This document shows positions 26,175 through 35,579 of a DNA stretch of 64,000 nt, in pieces. The stretch is from positions 62,001 through 126,000 of the forward strand of contig NZ_JACHXU010000002.1 of assembly GCF_014192335.1 (NCBI RefSeq), read 5' to 3'. Both the position numbers and the translations under genes were made by a program. A model generated the notes under the pieces. It saw only the letters and a list, made by a program, of their open reading frames with translations, was not told the DNA's origin and did no database searches. Source of the DNA: Aporhodopirellula rubra. GTDB taxonomy: Bacteria > Planctomycetota > Planctomycetia > Pirellulales > Pirellulaceae. The stretch's first letter is position 1; each line of letters opens with the position of its first letter.

Positions 26175-27026
26175 ATGAACGATCCCAAACCCCAACCATC
26201 GGCGCTGACGAACCCGTCCCCCGACACGACACCTGCCACGTCCACGCCAGTGGCAACGGCCCCAAATCCGCTGCGTTTTCGCCCCGCAAAGGTGATCATG
26301 GCCCTGCCGGCGTACAACGAACAAGAAGCCCTTCCGGAATTGCTCGAACGGGTCGGGGAAGCCTTCGCCGACAGTGGACTGCCCTACGAAGTCGTGATCG
26401 TCGACGACGGCAGTAAAGACGACACGGCCAAGATCGCGTCGCAAATGTCTTTCCAAATGCCAGTCCACGTCGTCAAGCACGAAGTCAACCAAGGCCTCGG
26501 CGTGACCATCCGGGACGGGCTCAAAGAAGCCGTCGACCGCGCCGGCGAACGCGACATCATCATCACGATGGACGCCGACAACACACACCCACCCGGATTG
26601 ATTAACCGCATGGTGCAGTCCGTTCATGAGGGTTGCGACTGCGTTATCGCATCACGATTCCAAAACGGTGCCCGTGTCGTCGGCGTTCCGATCGAACGTC
26701 ACTTCCTCAGCATCGGTGCCCGATTGCTGTTCACGCTCCTGTTTCCAACCCGCGGTGTTCGCGACTACACCTCCGGATATCGAGCTTACCGTGCTTCGGC
26801 GATCCGCGACGGGTTCGCCCGTTACGGTGACGATTTTGTCGGTGAGACCGGGTTTTCATGCATGGCCGACATCTTGCTGAAACTTCGCAAGATGGACTGC
26901 GTCTTCGGCGAAGTCCCACTGCGATTGCGTTACGACCAAAAGGGCGGCGCCAGCAAGATGCAGGTCTTCAAAACGATCTGGCTGACGCTGAAAATGCTCG
27001 GACGTCACCGCGTTAAGGGATCGTAA
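26175..27026 (+). CDS. Family 2 glycosyltransferase (dolichyl-phosphate mannosyltransferase-like)
   Basis: 283 residues from ATG 26175, with a Pro/Thr-rich, probably disordered N-terminus of about 38 residues. The GT-A domain has VIMALPAYNEQEALPELLER, the VVIVDDGSKDDT nucleotide motif, and the metal-binding DxD in TMDADNTHPPG. RGVRDYTSGYRAYRA is a typical DPM1/GtrB block. The C-terminus has no strong membrane helices, so it is likely cytoplasmic or peripheral and uses a polyprenyl phosphate acceptor. The FAD oxidoreductase gene starts 4 bp later; the two probably work on the same lipid or glycan. Confidence 0.88.
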   Translation: MNDPKPQPSALTNPSPDTTPATSTPVATAPNPLRFRPAKVIMALPAYNEQEALPELLERVGEAFADSGLPYEVVIVDDGSKDDTAKIASQMSFQMPVHVVKHEVNQGLGVTIRDGLKEAVDRAGERDIIITMDADNTHPPGLINRMVQSVHEGCDCVIASRFQNGARVVGVPIERHFLSIGARLLFTLLFPTRGVRDYTSGYRAYRASAIRDGFARYGDDFVGETGFSCMADILLKLRKMDCVFGEVPLRLRYDQKGGASKMQVFKTIWLTLKMLGRHRVKGS

Positions 27027-27030
27027 TCGG

Positions 27031-28488
27031 ATGCCCGCGAGTTCACCGACACACTCGTCAACGAAGTCCGCCCCCACGACCTCTCAATCCGACACCGCAC
27101 CGGCGAGCCGATGGCTCGTCATCGGTGGTGGAGTGATGGGGTTGCAGGTCGCCACTGATCTGCGCGACCGCGGCCAGAACGTGACAATCGCGGAAGCCGC
27201 TCCGACGATGGGCGGTTTAACGAGCGCGTGGAATCTCGGCGATGTGATCTGGGACCGCTTCTATCACGTCACGCTGATGAGCGACACCAAAATTCGCGAC
27301 GTCCTCAAACGACTCGGCCTCGAATCGCAGATGAAATGGGTCGAGACCAAAACCGGCTTCTACGCCGGAGGTCGCTTGCTCTCGATGAGCAACACGAGCG
27401 AGTTTTTGAAATTCCCACCGCTGACGTTAATCGAAAAACTCCGACTCGGCGGGACGATCTTCTACGCTTCGAAGATTCGCAATTGGCGACGCCTAGAAAA
27501 ACTCACCGTTGAGAAATGGCTCCGCCGTTGGTCCGGTCGCGGTGTCTTCGAGAAAATCTGGCAACCACTGCTGCAAGCCAAACTCGGTGAAGCGTACAAA
27601 CAAACCTCCGCCGCATTCATTTGGGCGCACACCGCGCGAATGTATAAGGCACGGCGCAGCGGAATGAAAACCGAGAGGTTCGGCTACGTCCCCGGCGGCT
27701 ACGCACAAATCCTCGAGAGCTGGGTCGGTTGGCTTACTGGACGCGACGTGACCATGAAAACCGGGTCTCCGGTGAAGAACGTTGCGCCTCTGAATTCGGG
27801 TGAACTGCTGGTCGAATTTGCCGACGGACATAGTGAAGTCTACGACAACGTCGTTTCCACCATCGCGTCACCGTTCATCGCCCAATCCTGCGACGCCCTG
27901 ACACAAACCGAGAAAGATCAACACAGCAACATTCGCTACCTCGGCGTTGTCTGCGCATCGATGCTGATGGACAAACCGATCAGCCAGTACTACGTCACCA
28001 ACATTACCGACACATGGGTCCCGTTGACCGCCGTGATCGAGATGTCCACGATCGTTGATCCCGAATCAGAACTCGATGGCAAACACCTTGTCTATCTGCC
28101 GAAGTACTTGCCGGACGATCACGAAGGATTGAACGAGTCCGACGACGACTATCGCGAGAAGTGCCTTTCGACTCTTGAAAAAATGTACGATCACTTCTCA
28201 CGCGATCAAGTCATCGAGTTCAAAATCGCTCGCGCAAAATACGTGGCCGCTTTGTCGACGGTGGACTACAGCACCCGATTGCCACCGATCGTCACCAGCG
28301 TCCCGGGTTTTTACGCGTTGAATTCGGCACACATCGTCAAGGGAAACCTGAACGTCAACGAGACGATCACCCTTGGTGAAGAAAAATTGGCGGACGAAGT
28401 TTGGCCCGACTACCAGAAACGGGTCGCTCGAGGTCAGGTTGCCACCAACGCAACCTCACGAGACGAAGAACTCGTTTCATCCAGCTGA
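27031..28488 (+). CDS. NAD(P)/FAD-dependent oxidoreductase (amine oxidase/protoporphyrinogen oxidase fold)
   Basis: 485 residues. A Rossmann FAD motif comes after about 30 N-terminal residues: WLVIGGGVMGLQVATDLRDR, then the flavin-loop segment APTMGGLTSAWNLGD. YVPGGYAQILESW corresponds to the second conserved block, and the ISQYYVTNITD region to the substrate half. The FAD-contacting C-terminal motif is near VPGFYALNSAHIVKGNLNV. It resembles UDP-galactopyranose mutase-like and HpnE-like oxidases, but I cannot name the substrate. Cotranscribed with the GT2 gene (4-bp gap), so it may modify a polyprenyl-linked sugar or lipid. Confidence 0.85.
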   Translation: MPASSPTHSSTKSAPTTSQSDTAPASRWLVIGGGVMGLQVATDLRDRGQNVTIAEAAPTMGGLTSAWNLGDVIWDRFYHVTLMSDTKIRDVLKRLGLESQMKWVETKTGFYAGGRLLSMSNTSEFLKFPPLTLIEKLRLGGTIFYASKIRNWRRLEKLTVEKWLRRWSGRGVFEKIWQPLLQAKLGEAYKQTSAAFIWAHTARMYKARRSGMKTERFGYVPGGYAQILESWVGWLTGRDVTMKTGSPVKNVAPLNSGELLVEFADGHSEVYDNVVSTIASPFIAQSCDALTQTEKDQHSNIRYLGVVCASMLMDKPISQYYVTNITDTWVPLTAVIEMSTIVDPESELDGKHLVYLPKYLPDDHEGLNESDDDYREKCLSTLEKMYDHFSRDQVIEFKIARAKYVAALSTVDYSTRLPPIVTSVPGFYALNSAHIVKGNLNVNETITLGEEKLADEVWPDYQKRVARGQVATNATSRDEELVSSS

Positions 28489-28679
28489 CGCTCTCGCCGC
28501 AGGTCAACAAACTCCCGCACGCCAGACCGCACGCTCCGACTCGGGAAAATTTCCCCGAACAATGACGTTTGCGATGATGCTATCCTAAACGTCTTACGCT
28601 GCGTCTCGTATGTTCTCGCGATCACGATGAGAATCGCCGACGCAGCACTGAGTCTCTTCTACCGTGGGCAGGTTGAACG

Positions 28680-29660
28680 ATGAACGATCAGAAACCTCGC
28701 AGTCGGCGATGGCTGATATTACTCGGCGTGATCATTGTCGCACTTGTACCGACTTACATCGAATTCTTTCTCCGTCGACCAGTGGGCGAAGGGCCTGCCG
28801 GACCGTCTATTTCCGCCGACGCATTCGAATCGGTGTGGACTGATCGCAAAATCATGATGCTCGGTATCGGCGACAGCGTCACACGTGGACTCGGTGCTGA
28901 TTCACGCAGCCACACCTACTTCGAGCGATTACAGAACAATCCCGCCGACGAGTTTGCCGACATGCAGGGCAAGTGTCTCGCAAAAGTCCTCCCCAACCTA
29001 ACCGCCGAAAACTTTGCGGTTTCGGGATCAACGTCGATCGATCACCTTCAGACACTCGAAACTCAAATCGAGCCTTACCCTGATGATGTGTTTGGGCTGG
29101 TCGTGATGACAACCGGTGGCAACGACTTGATTCATTCCTATGGTCGACGTCCCGCCGTCGAGGGCGCGATGTACGGTGCGACGCTCGAAGAAGCTCTCCC
29201 GTGGATCGCCAATTTCAAAACACGGCTCAATACGATTTTCGACGGCATTGAGGAGCGGTTCCCCGGCGGATGTGTCATCTATGTCGGCGACATTTACGAT
29301 CCGACTGACGGTGTCGGCGATGCACCGAGCATCTTCCTGCCCCATTGGGCCGACGGCCTCGCGATCCATGCGAAATACAACGCGACGATTCGTGATGTCG
29401 CATCAAAACGCGATCATATCCATGTCGTCGACCTCTACCAAACCTTCCTCGGCCACGGATCACATTGCCGCCAATTTTGGCGAGCAAACTACGATATCTC
29501 CGACCCTCACTACTGGTTCTACGACAACATTGAAGACCCCAACGACCGCGGCTACGACGCCATCCGCCGCGTTTTCTTGAATCAGATCGTCGCCACACAT
29601 GACCAACTTATCACCAAACCAATCACGGCCGAACCGTTGGCGCTGGCAACAAACGAATAG
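28680..29660 (+). CDS. Membrane-anchored SGNH/GDSL hydrolase
   Basis: 326 residues. The N-terminal hydrophobic helix (WLILLGVIIVALVPTYIEFF) acts as signal anchor, followed by an SGNH esterase domain outside the cytoplasm. Block I with the nucleophile serine is MLGIGDSVTRGLGAD, block III with Asn is TTGGNDLIHSYG, and the catalytic Asp/His pair is probably in SDPHYWFYDNIEDPNDRGY. All four SGNH blocks can be traced. Substrates of this fold include acylated sugars, lipids and acetyl groups on polysaccharides. It stands alone, 191 bp after the oxidoreductase, with nothing recognisable in the gap. Confidence 0.85.
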   Translation: MNDQKPRSRRWLILLGVIIVALVPTYIEFFLRRPVGEGPAGPSISADAFESVWTDRKIMMLGIGDSVTRGLGADSRSHTYFERLQNNPADEFADMQGKCLAKVLPNLTAENFAVSGSTSIDHLQTLETQIEPYPDDVFGLVVMTTGGNDLIHSYGRRPAVEGAMYGATLEEALPWIANFKTRLNTIFDGIEERFPGGCVIYVGDIYDPTDGVGDAPSIFLPHWADGLAIHAKYNATIRDVASKRDHIHVVDLYQTFLGHGSHCRQFWRANYDISDPHYWFYDNIEDPNDRGYDAIRRVFLNQIVATHDQLITKPITAEPLALATNE

Positions 29661-30092
29661 TCGATCACGCAAAACGCGGGGCAAGACCGCCACGGACAAC
29701 CAACCAGCGACCGTAAATTGACACACTTATTGCCAACCGGTTCATCCGAGCATTTCTGCAAACCGCGTAGGTTTGTGGGGGCGGTTACGTTCGCCGTCGC
29801 GTGGTCCACCCATTGGGTGACGTTGGCTACAGCAACGGTGGCTACGGCAACGGTGGCTACAGCAACGGTGGCTACAGCAAACGTGCGAATCCGAGCGGCT
29901 CACGACCGCTCGCAAACGTTTCCTACTTTGATAAACGGGGTTAGCGGTACCACGACGCCCGATTCTTTCGGTACGCTAAGAAGGTCGCATCATTGAGGGG
30001 GAGCATCCTGAACGCCTCCCATGATCGCGAATCCCTGTTCTCCCCGCGATTCTCCTCGCGTGCCTTTTCCGCGTCTCAATCGAAAAACACTG
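29661..30092. other. Intergenic region with a minisatellite, no convincing gene
   Basis: This 432-bp gap contains the four-unit 15-bp repeat at 29825-29884. In one frame (stops at 29768 and about 29945) the repeat would read GYSNG-GYGNG-GYSNG-GYSKR. That frame has only GTG or TTG starts and about 55 codons, so I do not call it a gene. The promoter and leader of the lipoprotein gene should lie in 29950-30092. Confidence 0.5.
29825..29884. repeat. Four tandem 15-bp units (GGCTACAGCAACGGT)
   Basis: Units at 29825-29839, 29840-29854, 29855-29869 and 29870-29884. The second differs by one base (A to G) and the last by its final bases. The 15-bp period is a multiple of three, so a glycine/tyrosine-rich pentapeptide reading would be kept if translated. 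Confidence 0.85.
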
Positions 30093-31400
30093 ATGATCCG
30101 GTATACTCTGTTATCGTTTCTGTTCCTGGCATCCGTTTCGGGCTGTTCCAAAAAAACTCCTGTCGAAGAACTCTCCGTCGACCAAAGCGGCGTCGAGATC
30201 ATTGATCAGGCTGTTCTGATCACAGACACCGATTGGCCGATGTGGCGAGGGCCAAACGTCGACGGTCTCGCGCCCGATCAACCACTACCGACCTCATGGA
30301 GTGCGGACGAGGGAGTCGCATGGCGGGCCCTCGTTCCCGGTCGCGGACACGGCAGCCCGATCCTGGTGGGTGACCAAGTCGTGGTGGCGACTGCTCTCGA
30401 CGACGAACAGAAACAACTTGTAATCAGTTTCGATCGCAACGACGGCACGGAGCGTTGGCGAACGATCATTCACGAAGGAGGCTTTCCCTCCAAAAGAGAA
30501 ATTCACAACAAAGGCACCAACGCGAACTCCACCGTCGCGAGTGATGGAGAACGATTCTTTACCGCGATGTTAAATTCGCAAAAGCTTTTTGTCACCGCAC
30601 TGGATCTTGAAGGCAATCAACTTTGGCAACGCGAAGCCGGATCGTTCCAACCTAAATTCGGCTACGCTCCCTCACCGCTGATCTACAAATCACTCGTCAT
30701 CATCGCCGCCGACAATCAGGGCGGCGGTTATCTCGCCGCGTTCGATCGCACGACGGGTGAACCCGCGTGGAGGACCGCTCGTGGAAACATCAGCAGCTAC
30801 TCCAGTGCAACAGTTGGTAACCTTGGCGGACGCGATCAGTTATTGATTTCCGGGTGCGACTCCGTCTCGAGTTACGATCCGGCCACGGGCGAACTGCTCT
30901 GGGAAACACCTTGCATCGCCGAAGCGACTTGCGGAACCGTCGTTATCGCCGGCGACCGCTTGGTAGCCTCAGGTGGCTATCCCGACAAAGAAACCGTGTG
31001 TCTGTCTGGCAAGGGCGAGAAACTCTGGTCCAACGGAACGAAGGTCTACGAACCGTCGTTGATCGCCCACGACGGACTCGTTTTTGCGGTCAGCGACGAC
31101 GGCATCGCGTATTGCTGGTCGCTCGAGGACGGCGAACAAATGTGGAGAAAACGCTTGGGCGGCAATTTCAGCGGATCACCCGTGATCTGCAACGGTAACG
31201 TCTACGTCGCCAACCTTTCCGGCGATTGTTTCGTCTTCCGAGCATCAGACGAGAATTACGAGCAGATCGCGAAAAACAAACTCGGCAGCGACTGCTACGC
31301 CTCTCCCGCGATCGGCAACAGCCAAATCGTTTTTCGAATTGGAACAGGCAGCGGCGGTGACCGACAGGAGTCATTGGTCTGTGTCGCCGCTCCGGAATAA
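30093..31400 (+). CDS. PQQ-type beta-propeller lipoprotein (BamB-like fold)
   Basis: 435 residues from ATG 30093. The signal peptide MIRYTLLSFLFLASVSGCSK ends in a lipobox (SVSGC), so it is a lipoprotein. WPMWRGPNVDGLAPDQPLP near the mature N-terminus is the hallmark opening of planctomycete quinoprotein-like propellers. Repeated blades follow with AFDRTTGEPAWRT, SYDPATGELLWETPC and SLEDGEQMWRKRLGG, each like the W-blade of PQQ/BamB propellers. No quinone-binding or dehydrogenase catalytic residues can be assigned, so it is probably a scaffold or binding protein rather than an enzyme. It converges on the first sulfatase with only 9 bp between stops. Confidence 0.88.
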   Translation: MIRYTLLSFLFLASVSGCSKKTPVEELSVDQSGVEIIDQAVLITDTDWPMWRGPNVDGLAPDQPLPTSWSADEGVAWRALVPGRGHGSPILVGDQVVVATALDDEQKQLVISFDRNDGTERWRTIIHEGGFPSKREIHNKGTNANSTVASDGERFFTAMLNSQKLFVTALDLEGNQLWQREAGSFQPKFGYAPSPLIYKSLVIIAADNQGGGYLAAFDRTTGEPAWRTARGNISSYSSATVGNLGGRDQLLISGCDSVSSYDPATGELLWETPCIAEATCGTVVIAGDRLVASGGYPDKETVCLSGKGEKLWSNGTKVYEPSLIAHDGLVFAVSDDGIAYCWSLEDGEQMWRKRLGGNFSGSPVICNGNVYVANLSGDCFVFRASDENYEQIAKNKLGSDCYASPAIGNSQIVFRIGTGSGGDRQESLVCVAAPE

Positions 31401-31409
31401 GGCCGCCCG

Positions 31410-33329
31410 TTACGGCGCCTCGACGACCGGCGACCTAAATCGCCACCAGAAGGCACCATCGTTCAGTGCCCCAACGGGGCGATCGCCGACTCGGATCCAA
31501 CCGGGATCCCACAAAAAGATATAGGCCTGATCGGATTCCAGTTCCGGAATGTCGTCAAACACCAACTCCATCTTACCTTGGGCTGGGTGATGCTCGTCGG
31601 GACTCGCCTGCCAGATCGGATTTTTCTCGTCCGACACCGAGTACAACCGAATGCTTTTGCCCTCCGATCCGGCAAAATCAATCGCTTTGCTGAACCGCAT
31701 CGAAACAGAAATCATTACCGAATCACTCGTGCTCGAATTGGCCGGCGACAACGCCTCCAAATGCGGACAGATCATCTTCAGTCGATGCCAGCCCCATCCG
31801 TTCTGATGTGGCAACGGGCGTGCAGACGCTTCAGGGACTCCCGATCGCACCGCTTCTTCCACCCACCGATTTACCATCATCTCCAACCGCTCGGTTTCCT
31901 GCGATGCCAGATCATGACGTTCGGTTCGATCGTTTCTGAGATTGAACAACTGCCACGGACCGTCATACAAACTGACCACTTTCCACTCGTCTTCGATCCA
32001 CGCTCTTGAAAAGTGATAGTGCTGAAAATCGGGTTTCGACGCACGACTGCCGTCGGTCCGTAGCAGTGGCACTAACGACGCCCCGGTCAACGATCGCAAT
32101 TCTCGTTCGCGATGAGTCTTCGGGTACTCCGCTTCGGCGAGTTCCAAAAACGTCGGGTAGAAATCCGTGATGCTCACCGGCGATCGAACGATCGTGCCGC
32201 CATCGTGTTGGACTCCCGCCGGCCATCGGACAATCATCGGTGTCGCGATTCCACCCTCATGGCATGCATGTTTGTAATATCGAAACGGCGTCGCCTTCAC
32301 GGATGCCCATCCGTTACTCGATGACGGATTGCCATGCGGGGCCCAAGGAATCTGCTTCTCGTCTTTTTCGATGCCGCCGTTGTTGTAGTCGCCGCCATTG
32401 TCCGAAAGAAAAACGACGAGCGTGTTCTGATCAATCCCTTCTTCGCGAAGGTAATCCATGATGCGTCCTACCGCCGTATCAACGCCATCAACCGCGGCCG
32501 CGTATGCCGCCATTCGTCCCACCTCGACACTCTTGCGGTGCGGGGTTAACTCGTCCCAATGACGCGTCTCCTCATCTACCTCGGCGAGTTCAGTGTCAGC
32601 CTCGATGAGACCGATCTCGATTTGCCGCTCGCGACGCGCCCGACGAATTTCCTCGTACCCTTGCTCATACCGCTTCATGTATTTGTCGACCAAGCGTTTA
32701 GGAGCTTGGCAAGGATGGTGGGGTGCGTTGAACGCCACGTACATGAAGAACGGTTGCTGCGATTTGACCGCTTCACTCATGAAATCAATGCTTTTATCAG
32801 CAAAAGCATCCGTCGAGTAGAACTCCGGGCCGAAATCGCGAAACGGCTCTTCGTCCATGAACCAGTCGTCAGCGCCGATAAAACAATCGCTCATCCCGCT
32901 CAGAAAACCAAACGAACGATCAAACAAATCGCGCGAACGCGGATCCGGCGTCCCGGCGTGCCACTTGCCCGTCATCATGGTTCGATAGCCTGACTCCTGA
33001 AGCAAGGCAGGCAAAGGCATCGAATGAGAATACGCGTTGCCGCCGGCACGGTGAAACGGCATCCCCGAAAGGAACGCGATTCGTGAAGTCACGCACATGG
33101 GCGATGCACGAAAATGCGAAAATCGGACTCCCTGTTTCGCGAGTTCATCGATACGCGGTGTTTCAATCTCGCCGCCATAACATCCCAAATCGGAATAGCC
33201 GAGATCGTCGGCCATCAACACGAGAATATTGGGCCGGGCAGGCATGCTAGTGTTGTCCGCCGCGAGCGAACTCGTCAGCAACGTCACACCAACGAGAAAA
33301 ACGAGAGGCCGAATCAGTCGAGAACACAT
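31410..33329 (-). CDS. Secreted sulfatase with unusual CxTxR active-site motif
   Basis: 639-residue type I sulfatase with a signal peptide (about 1-23, ending SLAADN). Metal-site motif: ILVLMADDLGYSDLGCYGG. The active-site segment is PMCVTSRIAFLSG: the cysteine that becomes formylglycine is present, but the usual proline two residues on (CxPxR) is threonine. Further family blocks are GKWHAGTP and VFLSDNGGDYNN, with metal ligands. The last 110 residues form an extra domain without recognised family, ending in GAFWWRF. It follows a second sulfatase and a GH78 rhamnosidase on the same strand, so it probably removes sulfate from an algal or other rhamnose-containing polysaccharide. Substrate not determined. 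Confidence 0.9.
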   Translation of the reverse strand: MCSRLIRPLVFLVGVTLLTSSLAADNTSMPARPNILVLMADDLGYSDLGCYGGEIETPRIDELAKQGVRFSHFRASPMCVTSRIAFLSGMPFHRAGGNAYSHSMPLPALLQESGYRTMMTGKWHAGTPDPRSRDLFDRSFGFLSGMSDCFIGADDWFMDEEPFRDFGPEFYSTDAFADKSIDFMSEAVKSQQPFFMYVAFNAPHHPCQAPKRLVDKYMKRYEQGYEEIRRARRERQIEIGLIEADTELAEVDEETRHWDELTPHRKSVEVGRMAAYAAAVDGVDTAVGRIMDYLREEGIDQNTLVVFLSDNGGDYNNGGIEKDEKQIPWAPHGNPSSSNGWASVKATPFRYYKHACHEGGIATPMIVRWPAGVQHDGGTIVRSPVSITDFYPTFLELAEAEYPKTHRERELRSLTGASLVPLLRTDGSRASKPDFQHYHFSRAWIEDEWKVVSLYDGPWQLFNLRNDRTERHDLASQETERLEMMVNRWVEEAVRSGVPEASARPLPHQNGWGWHRLKMICPHLEALSPANSSTSDSVMISVSMRFSKAIDFAGSEGKSIRLYSVSDEKNPIWQASPDEHHPAQGKMELVFDDIPELESDQAYIFLWDPGWIRVGDRPVGALNDGAFWWRFRSPVVEAP

Positions 33330-33409
33330 ACATCTTCAGTGATTACGGAACAAGAAAAAACACGAGGAGAAGACACCGACAAACCGGCACGCCCAACCCG
33401 CAACCCGAA

Positions 33410-35395
33410 CTAGAATTCCCATGAGTGCAGGACCTGCCCGTCCCGCGTTGTCAAACGAATGTCCGACAACCGGATCACGCCCGCAGTACCTGCAGGATCG
33501 ATGCGAATTCCGACGACGGGATGTTTGGGGGTCAAAGTGATCGCGTACTCATGTGGTTGCCCATCAGGGGCGACGTTGAAGTGAACACTGCGGTCTCGAA
33601 AGTACGAAGGAGCGACGCCCTCTTCGTGCCAGAAGATTTGTCCGGCGTCATCAGCGTCGGACGCCATCGTGAATCGAAGTACCAACGGTTGTCCAGACGA
33701 ATCTTTAACGACCGCACTCTTCGGCAATGACGTGTAAAAGTGCGGGTCACCGCCAGTGCTATGAACCACGAGTTCGCCGCCTTCAAGCGATAGTCGGCAT
33801 GTCCCCATCGGTTGCCAACCGGCAACAAGATCGGCGGGCGGCGATTTCGCCTTCGATTTCGTCGTCGGCTTCTTCGCGGTCCCCTTCAGCGTCGCTTTCC
33901 CTTCTAAACTGGGGTCGTATTTTGAAGGATCGAACGCGGGATTGGGCCGCGGCAACACCGCTCCGGTGTCATCCAAAAACTCATCAATCATCGCATCGAG
34001 TTCCATCACAATGTCTGGATACTGTGCCGCCAGGTTGGTGGTTTCCGCAACATCCCGCTTGAGATCAAACAGCTTGTATCGATGCTTGCCGTTGTCACCG
34101 TTGTAGAACAATCGAATCAATTTCCAATCGCCGCGATGAACACTCACCGCCGGCGGCAACCAATCAGGGATACCTGGACTGTGTGGAAAGTACGTAAAGA
34201 TCGCTTCCCGATCGAGCTTGCCTCCCTTAAGAGCCGGCACGATGCTGATTCCGTCAAAGGATTGCTGAGGCTGCTTTTGGATCGATAGCAACTCCAACAG
34301 CGTTGGGTAGAAATCGCTGCTTTGAATCACTTCTTCACTTCGCGATCCCGACTCAACGACACCGGGACAGACAACAACTCCCGGCCCCCGTACCCCACCC
34401 TCATACATCGTCGCCTTGCCGCCTCGTAATGGCGCGTTGCTGGTCGCAGTGCTGCCATCGACGGCGTTGTACATATTGCCTCCGTTGTCCGACGCAAAAA
34501 TGATGATGGTGTTGTCTGCAATCTCCAACCGATCGAGTGCGTCAATCAGCGTACCGACCGCATCATCCATGCTTTCGATCATCGCCGCATAAGTGGGACT
34601 GCGCTGCGGGTCGTTCGGATCCACTCGCTTTTTGTACTCGTCGATCAACTCCTGCTTGGCATCAAACGGGGCGTGAACGCTGAACATCCAATAATTCAAG
34701 AAGAAGGGTTTGTCCTTGTGGTCTTCCATGAACGCAACCGCTTCTTCAGCCATGCGATCTTCGATGTGCTCGTCAGGAGTTTGCGGATCGAGATCGGGAT
34801 ATTTCCAGGGCGCGACATACGAACCGGCAGGCCCGGGTCCCGGCCAATGCGGGATATCGATATCAAACCCGTGCTCGAGTGGCGAATACGGTTCAGGCCC
34901 CAAATGCCATTTCCCAAAGTGCGCGGTCGCGTACCCGTTATCGCGAAACATCTCCGCGAGCGTGTAGTGCTCCGTCTTCAGACGTGTGGCCGAATTCGGC
35001 AGAATCGCTTTCTTGTTAGGCCCGGCACTCGTCCCCGGTGTGGCGGTCGTCCGTGCCACGGGCAAGTGACATACGGGCGCCGTGATGTCAGTACGTGCCG
35101 GGCTCAATCCCGTCAGAATGCTCGACCGCGTCGGTGAACACAGTGGACTCGATGCATACGCGTGCGAGAACGTCATTCCTCGCGCGGCAAGCCGTTCCAT
35201 ATTCGGAGTGCGATAGAACTTCGTCGTTCCGAACAACGTCGTGTCACTGAAACCAAGATCGTCCGCCAGAATAAAAACGACATTCGGTGGAGCATCGGCA
35301 GCCTGGGCACTCACAAAACAAGCGCAGCAGAACGTGCCGAGCAAAACGGACTGCGCGAGCGTCCGCCACAGATGGGTTCCTAATCGCATGATCAT
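33410..35395 (-). CDS. Secreted sulfatase with C-terminal accessory domain
   Basis: 661-residue type I sulfatase. Signal peptide to about residue 32 (SAQAADA). [18 protein letters not shown] holds the first metal ligands, [14 protein letters not shown] is the canonical formylglycine motif, [18 protein letters not shown] and [12 protein letters not shown] give the other active-site ligands. After about residue 520 a Lys/Thr/Pro-rich linker leads to a beta-sandwich-like domain (about 530-661) with GQIFWHEEG and [12 protein letters not shown]. The same kind of domain appears to end the neighbouring rhamnosidase. Domain and position suggest both enzymes dock on the same sulfated polysaccharide. 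It lies 184 bp downstream of the rhamnosidase gene. Confidence 0.92.
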   Translation of the reverse strand: MIMRLGTHLWRTLAQSVLLGTFCCACFVSAQAADAPPNVVFILADDLGFSDTTLFGTTKFYRTPNMERLAARGMTFSHAYASSPLCSPTRSSILTGLSPARTDITAPVCHLPVARTTATPGTSAGPNKKAILPNSATRLKTEHYTLAEMFRDNGYATAHFGKWHLGPEPYSPLEHGFDIDIPHWPGPGPAGSYVAPWKYPDLDPQTPDEHIEDRMAEEAVAFMEDHKDKPFFLNYWMFSVHAPFDAKQELIDEYKKRVDPNDPQRSPTYAAMIESMDDAVGTLIDALDRLEIADNTIIIFASDNGGNMYNAVDGSTATSNAPLRGGKATMYEGGVRGPGVVVCPGVVESGSRSEEVIQSSDFYPTLLELLSIQKQPQQSFDGISIVPALKGGKLDREAIFTYFPHSPGIPDWLPPAVSVHRGDWKLIRLFYNGDNGKHRYKLFDLKRDVAETTNLAAQYPDIVMELDAMIDEFLDDTGAVLPRPNPAFDPSKYDPSLEGKATLKGTAKKPTTKSKAKSPPADLVAGWQPMGTCRLSLEGGELVVHSTGGDPHFYTSLPKSAVVKDSSGQPLVLRFTMASDADDAGQIFWHEEGVAPSYFRDRSVHFNVAPDGQPHEYAITLTPKHPVVGIRIDPAGTAGVIRLSDIRLTTRDGQVLHSWEF

Positions 35396-35579
35396 TTAAC
35401 TCTTAGTTCGAAAGAAAACTGATAAAAACGTTGCTAATGGCTGAGCCGGCCCGCAACTCAGCACGGATGCGGGGCCAATCTGGCCATGCCATTTCTAACA
35501 TCGCCATTCTCGCACAATCATCATGGTGATACGCCCGCTTCGTGTTGACGCTGAACGCATTCAAATTGACGGGGTCTCG

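Noticed and set aside
29718..29996. 92-codon frame covering the 15-bp repeat, reading TATVA units
   Set aside because: The repeat reads TATVA only in this frame and no conserved sequence flanks it; likely non-coding.
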